Source: Hwanghaeella grinnelliae
Lineage (GTDB): Bacteria > Pseudomonadota > Alphaproteobacteria > UBA8366 > Aestuariispiraceae
DNA length: 64,000 bases
NCBI RefSeq assembly: GCF_004005845.1
Contig: NZ_SADE01000002.1
Location: forward strand, 806,421 to 870,420
Direction of reading: 5' to 3'
The notes under the pieces were generated by a model that had not been told where the DNA came from, did not search any database, and worked only from the letters and a program-made list of their open reading frames with translations. Position numbers and translations under genes: made by a program. Of this stretch, positions 1 to 7,917 are shown in pieces; within the stretch, counting starts at the first letter, position 1; each line of letters opens with the position of its first letter.

Positions 1-1
1 C

Positions 2-559
2 GTACAGCGCAGTTTCGAATCAACCGCCTTTTCGATGGTGCATGAGAAGTTGGAAGGCACGATCGGGGATGTCTTTGGCGCGCCGTTGACCGCGGGTGAG
101 ATCCTGACCGGTTATACGGTCGGGGCGACGATCACGGGGATCTGTATCGGCCTGCCGGTTTGGTTGGTGCTGCTGCCGTTCGGTGCGGGTCTGCCCCTGC
201 ATGGCGCGGTGATGCTCTATTTCGTTCTGACGGGTTGCGTCATCTTGGCATTTTTCGGCCTGATCGCGGGGATGCAATCGCATCGCTGGGATTCGCTTTC
301 GGCGAAGGAGACCTTCGTCCTGACGCCGCTGCTGTTCCTGTCCGGCAGTTTCTTCACCATCGACGCCCTGGGCGAGCCGTTCAGGAGCATGATGATGGCG
401 AACCCGATCTTCCATCTGGTGAACGGATTCCGCTACGCAATGACGGGTTACGCGGATGCGCCGGTATGGGTCAGCGCCACGGTGGTCGGCATTCTCGCTG
501 CGGTGCTTTGCCTTATCGCCATGCGCCTTGTGGCCATCGGCTACAAGGTAAAAGACTGA
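2..559 (+). CDS. ABC-2 type transporter permease, C-terminal part
   Basis: This is the C-terminal 185 or so residues of an inner-membrane ABC exporter permease of the ABC-2 (NodJ/YadH-like) family; the 5' end lies outside the window and the frame is open to base 2. About five hydrophobic segments are visible, with the family-typical stretch LFLSGSFFTIDALGEPF before the last segments and a short basic C-terminal tail (GYKVKD). ABC-2 permeases pair with a separate ATPase to export drugs, polysaccharides or lipids. The ATPase is presumably upstream of the window, so the substrate cannot be named. The family call is secure; the role is not. Confidence 0.85.
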   Translation, partial: VQRSFESTAFSMVHEKLEGTIGDVFGAPLTAGEILTGYTVGATITGICIGLPVWLVLLPFGAGLPLHGAVMLYFVLTGCVILAFFGLIAGMQSHRWDSLSAKETFVLTPLLFLSGSFFTIDALGEPFRSMMMANPIFHLVNGFRYAMTGYADAPVWVSATVVGILAAVLCLIAMRLVAIGYKVKD

Positions 560-915
560 TCTAACGTCTGCCCAATACCTGCCCTAAGACCTGCCAGTCG
601 CGGCAACAGCGGTTCACAAGCGACCCGTGCCGTTCTTCTTGCGCGGAACACCGGTTTCCGCTAAATCCTCCGCATGATCGGATTGAAAACCATAGAGCGG
701 CTTGCCCGCCAGCGCCGACGTCGCGGATTTATCGCGGCGGCGCACGGGTGTTTTATGGTCGGCTAGGCTTTCAAGAACCGATTTTCACCGCGCCGCTGGA
801 CCCCGTCCGGCGGTTCCGCATTTTAGGCCCCCATTTCCATAACCAGAAGGGGCACAAGGCGGCGCGGATTGGGTCACGGCCAGACCCAAGTGCGTTGGCA
901 CGTATGGAGAGAAAG
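560..915. other. intergenic region between ABC permease and argD
   Basis: No convincing gene is present. A 30-codon Arg-rich reading frame starts with ATG at 674 and ends near 766, but it has no clear ribosome binding site and resembles no family I know. The argD frame stays open upstream to 748; that extension is probably not translated because a GGAGAG Shine-Dalgarno sits just before the ATG at 916. The argD promoter should lie here but I see no clear -35/-10 pair. Confidence 0.4.
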
Positions 916-2121
916 ATGACGTCCGAAACAAACAAGTCCGCAGTTATGAACACCTATGCCCGGTACCCGCTCACCTTCGAGCGCGGCGAAGGCATGTATC
1001 TTTATGCGACGGACGGGCGCCGCTATCTCGATTTCTATGGCGGCATCGCGGTGAATTCGGTCGGCCATAGTCATCCGCATATGGTGAAAACCCTGCAGGA
1101 GCAGGCGACGAAACTGTGGCATGTCTCCAACCTGTTCCAGATCCCGGATCAGGAACGGCTTGCGACGCGGCTGACGCAGGATTCCTTCGCCGACAAAGCC
1201 TTCTTCTGCAATTCCGGGCTGGAAGCGATGGAAGGCGCGCTGAAGATCGCGCGGCGCTATCATTATAAGAACGGCCAGCCTGAGAAATGGCGGACGATTA
1301 CCGTCCAGGGCGCGTTCCACGGCCGGTCGCTGGCGACCATCGCGGCGGCCAACAACCCGAAATACCTGGAAGGCTTCGGCAAGCCCGCCGACGGTTTCGA
1401 CAGCGTGCCCTTCGGGAACATGAACGCCTTGCGCGACGCGATCACTGGCGAAACGGCGGCCATCGCGCTGGAACCGATCCAGGGTGAAGGTGGAATCAAC
1501 CCGGCTTCCCTCGACTATCTGAAAGCGCTGCGGGCGACGGCCGACGAATACGGTCTGATGCTGGTCTTCGACGAAATCCAATGCGGCATGGGCCGGACGG
1601 GCAAGATGTGGGCACATGAATGGGCCGACATGGCGCCGGATATCCTGGCCTCGGCCAAGGGTATCGGCGGCGGCTTCCCGGTGGGGGCCATCCTGGCCAC
1701 CGACAAGGGGGCCAGCGGTATTGACCCGGGCTACCACGGCACGACCTTCGGCGGGAATCCGCTGGCGATGGCTGTCGGTAACGCGGTGCTGGATATCATG
1801 ACCGCGGATGGCTTCCTGGAAAATGTCAACAAGGTGTCCGGCTATCTGTGGTCCAAGCTGCAAAAGCTGGTCGCCGACAATCCCACGGTGTTTGAGACGG
1901 TTCGCGGTGCCGGCCTGATGCTGGGCCTGAAATGCGCAAGCGGCGTTGTCGCCGGCGACATGGTGAAAGCCCTTATGGCGAACGGCATGTTGACCGTCGG
2001 CGCGGCGGACAACGTCGTGCGCCTGTTGCCGCCGCTGATCGCGGGCGAAGAACATTGCGACGAAGCCGTCGCTATTCTGGAAAAGACGGCGGCAGAAACC
2101 GCTTCGAAAGCGGAGGGCTGA
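916..2121 (+). CDS. argD: acetylornithine aminotransferase
   Basis: Class III PLP-dependent aminotransferase of 401 residues. It converts N-acetylglutamate 5-semialdehyde and glutamate to N-acetylornithine and 2-oxoglutarate in arginine biosynthesis (cytoplasm). Visible features are the N-terminal RYPLTFERGEG substrate-loop region, the aspartate-containing LVFDEIQCGMGRTG segment, and the PLP lysine in ASAKGIGGGFPVGA. The ATG at 916 is preferred over in-frame ATGs at 748 and 904 because GGAGAG lies 5 bases upstream and the N-terminus then matches family length. argF starts 3 bases after the stop, so the two are probably co-transcribed. A related succinylornithine or GABA transaminase is possible by sequence alone, but the argF neighbour favours argD. 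Confidence 0.93.
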   Translation: MTSETNKSAVMNTYARYPLTFERGEGMYLYATDGRRYLDFYGGIAVNSVGHSHPHMVKTLQEQATKLWHVSNLFQIPDQERLATRLTQDSFADKAFFCNSGLEAMEGALKIARRYHYKNGQPEKWRTITVQGAFHGRSLATIAAANNPKYLEGFGKPADGFDSVPFGNMNALRDAITGETAAIALEPIQGEGGINPASLDYLKALRATADEYGLMLVFDEIQCGMGRTGKMWAHEWADMAPDILASAKGIGGGFPVGAILATDKGASGIDPGYHGTTFGGNPLAMAVGNAVLDIMTADGFLENVNKVSGYLWSKLQKLVADNPTVFETVRGAGLMLGLKCASGVVAGDMVKALMANGMLTVGAADNVVRLLPPLIAGEEHCDEAVAILEKTAAETASKAEG

Positions 2122-2124
2122 GGC

Positions 2125-3042
2125 ATGGCCGAGGCAAAACATTTCCTGGATCTGGACAAATTCAGCCAGGACGAATTGCGCTCAATGCTCGATATGGGAA
2201 ACGCGTTCCGCAAGGACGGCGCGCGTGCCAGCGACAAGCCGCTGGCCGGCAAGGCCCTGGCGCTGATCTTCGAAAAACCTTCGACGCGGACGCGGATCAG
2301 CTTCGATATCGGCATGCGTCAGCTGGGCGGAGAAACCGTCATCATGACACCCACCGAAACCCAGTTGGGCCGGGGTGAGACGATTGCCGACACGGCCCGT
2401 GTGCTGTCGCGCTATGTTGACGGAATCATGATCCGCACCACCGACGAGAAGAAGCTGTTGGAACTGGCGGAATACGCGACCGTGCCCGTCATCAACGGAC
2501 TGACCGACCGCACCCATCCCTGCCAGTTGATGGCCGATGTGATGACCTATGAACAGCATCGCGGCTCCATTGCGGGCAAAACTGTGGCTTGGTCGGGTGA
2601 CGGCAACAATATGGCGACCAGTTGGATTCACGCCGCGGTTCGCTTCGGTTTCACGCTGAAGATCGCGTGTCCCGAAACGCTGCCGCCGCCGCAGGACGTC
2701 CTGGATTGGGCCGTTGCCGAAGGCGGCTCGATCGAAGTCGTTCACAATTCCGAGGAAGCGGTGACCGGATCGGACTGTGTGGTTACCGATGTCTGGGTTT
2801 CCATGGGCGATGAAGACGAGGAGGCGGCAGCCAACCGCCACAACATGCTGAAACCCTATCAGGTGGATGCAAGGCTGATGGGAATGGCGGCGAAAGACGC
2901 CATATTCATGCATTGCCTTCCCGCCCATCGCGGTGAAGAGGTTACCGCCGACGTTATCGACGGCCCGCAATCCGTTGTATGGGACGAGGCAGAAAACCGG
3001 TTGCATGCCCAAAAAGGCATTTTGGCCCATTGCTTGTCGTAA
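2125..3042 (+). CDS. argF: ornithine carbamoyltransferase
   Basis: A 305-residue anabolic ornithine carbamoyltransferase, which makes citrulline from ornithine and carbamoyl phosphate in the cytoplasm. The carbamoyl-phosphate loop [11 protein letters not shown], the DRTHPCQ motif and the ornithine-binding [11 protein letters not shown] motif are all intact, and the length is typical. It starts 3 bases after argD, giving an argDF operon as in many alphaproteobacteria. A long inverted repeat at 3051-3086 follows the stop codon and may mark the transcript end or separate it from hslO. Confidence 0.96.
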   Translation: MAEAKHFLDLDKFSQDELRSMLDMGNAFRKDGARASDKPLAGKALALIFEKPSTRTRISFDIGMRQLGGETVIMTPTETQLGRGETIADTARVLSRYVDGIMIRTTDEKKLLELAEYATVPVINGLTDRTHPCQLMADVMTYEQHRGSIAGKTVAWSGDGNNMATSWIHAAVRFGFTLKIACPETLPPPQDVLDWAVAEGGSIEVVHNSEEAVTGSDCVVTDVWVSMGDEDEEAAANRHNMLKPYQVDARLMGMAAKDAIFMHCLPAHRGEEVTADVIDGPQSVVWDEAENRLHAQKGILAHCLS

Positions 3043-3050
3043 ATGCGCAT

Positions 3051-3086
3051 ACCGGGCCGTGCTACTCATAAGGGGTACGGCCCGGT
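3051..3086. terminator. inverted repeat after argF
   Basis: Perfect 10-bp arms ACCGGGCCGT (3051-3060) and ACGGCCCGGT (3077-3086) are separated by 16 bases. There is no T run on either strand, so it is not a standard intrinsic terminator. It may be a factor-dependent terminator or an mRNA-stabilising hairpin between argF and hslO. Confidence 0.45.
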
Positions 3087-3123
3087 CTGATGCATCGACG
3101 GCATAGAACAGGTATTTCTATTG

Positions 3124-4086
3124 ATGACTTTTCCGAAGAGCGAGATTTCGATCACCCAGGATGGCGAAGCGAAATCCGTCGATATTTCCACGTGGATCCA
3201 GGATGACGTGATCCAGCCCTTCATGATCGAGCGCACCGGAATGAGCGGGCGATCGGTGAAGCTCGGCCCGGCGCTCGACGCAATTCTGGGGCGGCATGAT
3301 CTGCCCGAAGCGGTCTCCGTTCTGTTGGGTCAGTTTCTGGCCCTGGCCGTGGGCTTGGCGACGGCGTTGAAATACGAAGGCGTCTTTACCTTGCAGACCA
3401 AGGGTGACGGTCCGGTCCCGATGATGGTGGCGGATGTCACCCATGATGGGCATGTCCGCGGCTTCGCGCAGGTGAAGGGAGACGTGCCGTCGCTGGCCGA
3501 TGCGTCGAACGCGCTGATCCCGAAATTGCTGGGCGCGGGTTACCTCGCCTATACAGTCGATTTCAGCACGTCGGCGGAACGGCATCAGGGAATCGTTTCC
3601 CTGGACGGGGCGTCCCTTGCAGATGTCATCCATCACTATTTTGAGCAATCGGCCCAGTTCGACGCGGCCGTGGCGCTTGCCGCCGGTAAGGATGCTGCGG
3701 ATCGCTGGCGTGCTTCGGCCATCGTCGTGCAGCATCTGCCCGCGGAAGGCGGCGTCGGCGGTGTCGAGATCGACGCGGATGATTGGCGCCGCACCACGAC
3801 CCTGCTCGGGTCTGCGACCAGCGTGGAACTTTTGGACCCGGACCTTCCGCCGGCGGATATGCTCTATCGCTTGTTCAACGAGGATGGTGTGCGTGTTTTC
3901 GAACCGCGCCCGGTACAGGACGTGTGCCGTTGCTCGGAAGAGCGGATGTTGAACGCCCTTGCCGCCCTGAACGACGACGAAATTCAAGAGGTTGTGAAGG
4001 ACGGCGCGGTCGTCATGACATGTGAATTCTGCAATACGACCCGCAGCTTCACGCCGGAAGTGATCCGCGAGGCCAAATCGGCATAA
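3124..4086 (+). CDS. hslO: Hsp33 redox-regulated holdase chaperone
   Basis: A 320-residue Hsp33 family protein. Hsp33 is a cytoplasmic holdase switched on by oxidative unfolding of its zinc-binding C-terminus. The four zinc cysteines are present as VCRCSEER and MTCEFCNTT (CxC and CxxC) near the C-terminus, and the N-terminal domain has the family SVLLGQFLALAVGLATAL stretch. A TTG at 3121 precedes the ATG at 3124; the ATG is chosen. It is 81 bases downstream of argF with an inverted repeat between, so it may share the arg transcript or have its own promoter. Confidence 0.93.
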   Translation: MTFPKSEISITQDGEAKSVDISTWIQDDVIQPFMIERTGMSGRSVKLGPALDAILGRHDLPEAVSVLLGQFLALAVGLATALKYEGVFTLQTKGDGPVPMMVADVTHDGHVRGFAQVKGDVPSLADASNALIPKLLGAGYLAYTVDFSTSAERHQGIVSLDGASLADVIHHYFEQSAQFDAAVALAAGKDAADRWRASAIVVQHLPAEGGVGGVEIDADDWRRTTTLLGSATSVELLDPDLPPADMLYRLFNEDGVRVFEPRPVQDVCRCSEERMLNALAALNDDEIQEVVKDGAVVMTCEFCNTTRSFTPEVIREAKSA

Positions 4087-4146
4087 GGTTGCGGGACCGG
4101 TCAATCGGATTTTCGATCAATCGGGGGGAAACGGAGGGTGTTTACG

Positions 4147-4731
4147 ATGAAGTACGGTTTGAAGTCTGTTCTCACAGCCGTCGTCTTGCTGGTCGCGGCA
4201 TGCGAAACCCATGTGGAGGTGCCGAGCTATGCGCGCATCACCTTCAATCACTTGCCGCCGATCACGTTGGATGTGGCGTCCGTCTCAGCCAAGACGATCT
4301 ACCAACAGCCGCTGATCGCGCCGAATGTTGAGCATGAATTTCCGGTCGATATCGCAAAGACAGCCGAAAATTGGGTCAATGGCCGTCTGCGGGCGGGCGG
4401 TGCTTCCGGCACCGCGGCCCTCACCATTCTGGACGCCAGCGTGATCGAAACGAAGTTGGCCAAGGAGACCGGGTTGACCGGCCTGGTTACCACGGACCAG
4501 GGCCACCGCTACGACGCGACTCTCACAGCGACCCTTTCGGCTGAAGACCTTTCCAAACAGCGCGCGGCCGAAGCCACGGTCACTGTCAAACGCAGTCAGA
4601 CCGTGCCGGAGGATGCGACTTTCAACGAGCGCGAAGAGATCTGGTACGAAATGACCGAGAAACTGATGGCCGATTTCAATGCTGAATTGGAGAAGGCCAT
4701 CGCGGAACATATGACACCGTTCCGCCTGTAG
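4147..4731 (+). CDS. small lipoprotein of unknown function
   Basis: A 194-residue protein with a clear lipoprotein signal: basic residues, a hydrophobic run and the lipobox LVAAC (Cys19), followed by a mature region beginning ETHVEVPSYARITF. It should be exported by Sec and lipid-anchored. GGAGGG eight bases upstream favours the ATG at 4147 over the GTG at 4138. The mature part has no cysteines or known catalytic motif and looks mixed alpha/beta with a charged helical C-terminus. It is tail-to-tail with gpsA. I do not recognise the family; such proteins are often seen near hslO in this class, which suggests a periplasmic or envelope role at most. Confidence 0.75.
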   Translation: MKYGLKSVLTAVVLLVAACETHVEVPSYARITFNHLPPITLDVASVSAKTIYQQPLIAPNVEHEFPVDIAKTAENWVNGRLRAGGASGTAALTILDASVIETKLAKETGLTGLVTTDQGHRYDATLTATLSAEDLSKQRAAEATVTVKRSQTVPEDATFNEREEIWYEMTEKLMADFNAELEKAIAEHMTPFRL

Positions 4732-4792
4732 GGCCGTCAGTTGTTCCGTGATTGGAGCACAGGGCCAGGTATCGACTCCTGGACGTCAGTCC

Positions 4793-5791
4793 TTATTCCT
4801 CTTTCAAGGGTCGTGACAGAAGACCGCCGATGACGGTGTCGATATCCTTGCCATTGGTGACGATCTCGTTCACGGCCGAACAGATCGGCATATCGACACC
4901 GTGTTTGCGGGCCATTTCGGTGATCGCAGAAGCTGTCCAAACACCTTCCGTGACGGTGTGCCGCGATCCCAATACGGCTTCCAAGGATTTACCCTGGCCA
5001 AGGGCATAGCCCAGCGACATGTTGCGCGACTGTAGGCTTCCCGCGGTCAGCACCAAATCGCCCATGCCGCTCAACCCGTTCAGGGTTTCCATCCGTCCGC
5101 CGAGCGCGCTGATCAGACGTCCGGTTTCCGCGAGCCCGCGTGTGATCAGGGCCGCCTTCGCGTTTTCGCCCAAATCGCGGCCGGAAACCACGCCGCAAGC
5201 AATGGCCAACACGTTTTTCACCGCACCGCCCATCTCGACAGCGACAACATCATCGCTGGCATAAGGCCGGAAAGTGGGTAGGGCGATACGGGCGCAAACC
5301 CGATCGACGATGGATCTTTCCCCACCCGCAACGACGAACGCTGTGGGCTTATCCAGGGCGGCTTCGCGCGCGAAAGTGGGACCCGATAGAACCAGCGCGG
5401 AATGGGCCGGGGCTTCTTCCGCCAGAACGGCGGTCATCGGTTTTAGGTCGCCTTGTTCGACCCCTTTCGCGCAACTGACCAGAACGGCATTCGGCGCCAG
5501 TGAGGCGGTGAGCGACCGGGTAACCGCGCGCAAGGCCTGTGCCGGCGTCACCAGCAGAACGATGTCGGCGCCGTCGACCGCGTCGCGCAGATCGGCGGTC
5601 GCCTTCAGCGCGGGCGGTAGCGATACGTCCGGCAGATAACCGGGATTGCCGCGGCCTTCATTGATAGTCTCGACGACCGTTTCATCGCGGGCCCACAAGA
5701 CGGTTTCTTCGGCGCCGGTTGCCGCTTTACAGGCCAGCGCGGCGAGCGCCGTGCCCCAGGCGCCGCCACCGATGACAGCCAGTTTGGTCAT
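4793..5791 (-). CDS. gpsA: NAD(P)-dependent glycerol-3-phosphate dehydrogenase
   Basis: A 332-residue cytoplasmic enzyme reducing dihydroxyacetone phosphate to sn-glycerol 3-phosphate for phospholipid synthesis. The N-terminal Rossmann motif GGGAWGTALA and the catalytic-lysine segment MGGAVKNVLAIACG are present, and length is typical. The true start is the ATG at 5791, which overlaps the tsaD stop (ATGA); the longer open frame upstream of it is only tsaD sequence read out of frame. The tsaD-gpsA pairing is conserved in many alphaproteobacteria. Confidence 0.95.
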   Translation of the reverse strand: MTKLAVIGGGAWGTALAALACKAATGAEETVLWARDETVVETINEGRGNPGYLPDVSLPPALKATADLRDAVDGADIVLLVTPAQALRAVTRSLTASLAPNAVLVSCAKGVEQGDLKPMTAVLAEEAPAHSALVLSGPTFAREAALDKPTAFVVAGGERSIVDRVCARIALPTFRPYASDDVVAVEMGGAVKNVLAIACGVVSGRDLGENAKAALITRGLAETGRLISALGGRMETLNGLSGMGDLVLTAGSLQSRNMSLGYALGQGKSLEAVLGSRHTVTEGVWTASAITEMARKHGVDMPICSAVNEIVTNGKDIDTVIGGLLSRPLKEE

Positions 5792-6876
5792 TTCCCGCCG
5801 CCCTGCCGTCCCTGATCGGGCAGGATGGCCAGCTTGCCTTTCCGGGTCCGCGCTTCCGGGTCGAGTGGCCAGCGCGGGCGCGGGGCGAAGTCCAACGCAT
5901 CCTTCCGGCCCAACCGAAGATGCTCGATCCCGGCCCAGGCAACCATAGCCGCATTGTCTGTGCAAAGTGCGATGGGGGGTGCCACGAAGCGCAGGTCTTC
6001 GGTTCCGGCCAAATCGGTCAGTGCGGCGCGCAGGCGCTTGTTCGCCGCAACACCGCCGGCAACGACCAGTGTTACAGGCCCGGCAATGCCTTCTTCCTCC
6101 CGGAACCGTGCAACGGCGCGGCGGCAGCGGTCACGCAGGACGGCCGCGGCGGATTCGTGGAAGGCGGCGGCGATATCCGCGATATCCTGCTGTGTTACCT
6201 GGTCCAAGCGGTCGAGCGTCTGGCGCACCGCCGTCTTCAACCCGGCGAATGAAAAATCGCATCCGGGCCGGCCCAGCATGGGGCGCGGCAGATCGAACCG
6301 GGCAGGGTCGCCGGACAGGGCGGCGCGTTCCAACGCCGGGCCGCCCGGGTAGCCAAGGCCAAGCAATTTTGCGGTCTTGTCGAAGGCCTCCCCCAAGGCA
6401 TCGTCCATGGTCGATCCATACAGTCGGTAGTCACCTACGCCACGAACCGCCAGCACTTGGCAATGCCCGCCGGAGACCAACAACAGCAGATAGGGAAAGG
6501 TCGCCGAATCGCTCAGGCGAACCGTCAGGGCATGGGCTTCCAGATGATTGACGGCGACGAAATCCAGGTTTCGGGCCAGCGCCATGGTCTTGCCGGCGGT
6601 AACGCCGACCATGACGCCGCCGATCAGACCCGGTCCGCCGGTCGCGGCAATGCCGTCCAGGTCGCTGAAATCGATCCCGGCTTCTTTGAAAGCTTGGCGG
6701 ACGACGCCGTCCAGATGATCCAGATGGCTGCGCGCGGCAATTTCCGGCACCACCCCGCCATAGGGACGGTGTTCATCCAATTGCGACAAAACCACATTGC
6801 TCAAGATGGTCCCGTCGTCGCGAACGATCGCGGCGGATGTTTCGTCGCAGGAGGTTTCCAACCCCAGAACCAGCAT
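5788..6876 (-). CDS. tsaD: tRNA N6-adenosine threonylcarbamoyltransferase
   Basis: A 362-residue Kae1/Gcp/TsaD protein that transfers the threonylcarbamoyl group to A37 of ANN-decoding tRNAs, working with TsaB and TsaE in the cytoplasm. It starts with the canonical MLVLGLETSCDETSAAIV, has the metal-binding HLEAH motif and LLVSGGHCQ, and a C-terminal nucleotide-binding stretch VAGGVAANKRLR. It overlaps gpsA by 4 bases and is divergent from hemC across 114 bases, so the two operons share a promoter region. Confidence 0.96.
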   Translation of the reverse strand: MLVLGLETSCDETSAAIVRDDGTILSNVVLSQLDEHRPYGGVVPEIAARSHLDHLDGVVRQAFKEAGIDFSDLDGIAATGGPGLIGGVMVGVTAGKTMALARNLDFVAVNHLEAHALTVRLSDSATFPYLLLLVSGGHCQVLAVRGVGDYRLYGSTMDDALGEAFDKTAKLLGLGYPGGPALERAALSGDPARFDLPRPMLGRPGCDFSFAGLKTAVRQTLDRLDQVTQQDIADIAAAFHESAAAVLRDRCRRAVARFREEEGIAGPVTLVVAGGVAANKRLRAALTDLAGTEDLRFVAPPIALCTDNAAMVAWAGIEHLRLGRKDALDFAPRPRWPLDPEARTRKGKLAILPDQGRQGGGK

Positions 6877-6990
6877 CGAATACCCTTTTCACCTCTCGGA
6901 AAATCGCGTGCGGATTTTTATGGCGACTCCGATCCAAATATTGCTCCGGGGGTGTAGCGCAACAGGACCCAATAGGCTACAGCTTCGACC

Positions 6991-7917
6991 ATGCACTCAT
7001 CATCGCTTTCCCATCCGTTACGCATCGGGACGCGCGGTTCGCCGCTTGCCCTTGCACAAGCCTATGAAGCCCGCGACCGTCTTTTGGAGGCCCATCCCGG
7101 TTTGTCCGTCGAGATTGTCGAAATCAAGACGACCGGGGACAAGGTTCAGGACCGTCCGCTTGCGGAAATCGGCGGCAAGGGCCTGTTCAGCAAGGAGTTG
7201 GACGCCGCCCAGTTGGAAAACCGGGTCGATATCGGCGTGCACTCCATGAAGGATCTGGAAACGCATATGCCGGACGGCATCGTGCTCGCGGCCTTCCTGC
7301 CCCGCGAGGACGTCCGTGACGCCTTGATCTGCCCGACCGTTTCCCGTTTGGCGGATCTGCCGGAGGGAGCCGTGGTCGGAACCTCGTCGCTTCGCCGGCA
7401 GGCGCAGATACTGGCGATGCGGCCCGACCTGAAGGTTGTTCCCTTCCGGGGGAATGTGCAGACACGGCTGCGCAAGCTGGCCGCCGGCGAAGCCGATGCG
7501 ACATTGCTGGCCATGGCGGGGCTCAACCGCCTCAGCATGGAAGACATTGCCGCGACGGCATTGGAGCCGGAAGAATTGCTCCCCGCCGTGGCGCAAGGCG
7601 CCATCGGCATCACGACGCGGGCGGGTGCGGATGAAATTTTGGACCTGCTGGCCCCCCTCAACGATCCGGAAACCGCGTGGCGCGTCACGGCGGAACGCGC
7701 GTTTTTGGCCGAATTGGATGGATCATGCCGTACGCCGATCGGCGGATTGGCTGAAGCCAAGGGGGATCAGGTGCGGTTTCGCGGGGTTGTCGCGCGTCCC
7801 GACGGGTCGGGTATGATGGCGGTCGAACGCAATGGCCCGGTTGCCGAAGCCGTCGCGATCGCGGCTGAGGCCGGCAAATTCCTGGCCAAGGATATGGATG
7901 ACAGCTACCGGCCATGA
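6991..7917 (+). CDS. hemC: hydroxymethylbilane synthase (porphobilinogen deaminase)
   Basis: A 308-residue cytoplasmic enzyme that joins four porphobilinogens into hydroxymethylbilane. It begins with the family motif LRIGTRGSPLALAQA, and Cys246 in GSCRTPIGG is the expected dipyrromethane-cofactor cysteine. There is no clear Shine-Dalgarno before the ATG at 6991, so the message may be leaderless or weakly initiated. The stop overlaps the hemD start by 4 bases (ATGA), indicating translational coupling. Confidence 0.96.
   Translation: MHSSSLSHPLRIGTRGSPLALAQAYEARDRLLEAHPGLSVEIVEIKTTGDKVQDRPLAEIGGKGLFSKELDAAQLENRVDIGVHSMKDLETHMPDGIVLAAFLPREDVRDALICPTVSRLADLPEGAVVGTSSLRRQAQILAMRPDLKVVPFRGNVQTRLRKLAAGEADATLLAMAGLNRLSMEDIAATALEPEELLPAVAQGAIGITTRAGADEILDLLAPLNDPETAWRVTAERAFLAELDGSCRTPIGGLAEAKGDQVRFRGVVARPDGSGMMAVERNGPVAEAVAIAAEAGKFLAKDMDDSYRP

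Noticed and set aside
874-2142. 422-codon minus-strand open frame
   Set aside because: Antisense to argD with Arg/His-rich composition and no family pattern; a shadow of high-GC coding sequence.
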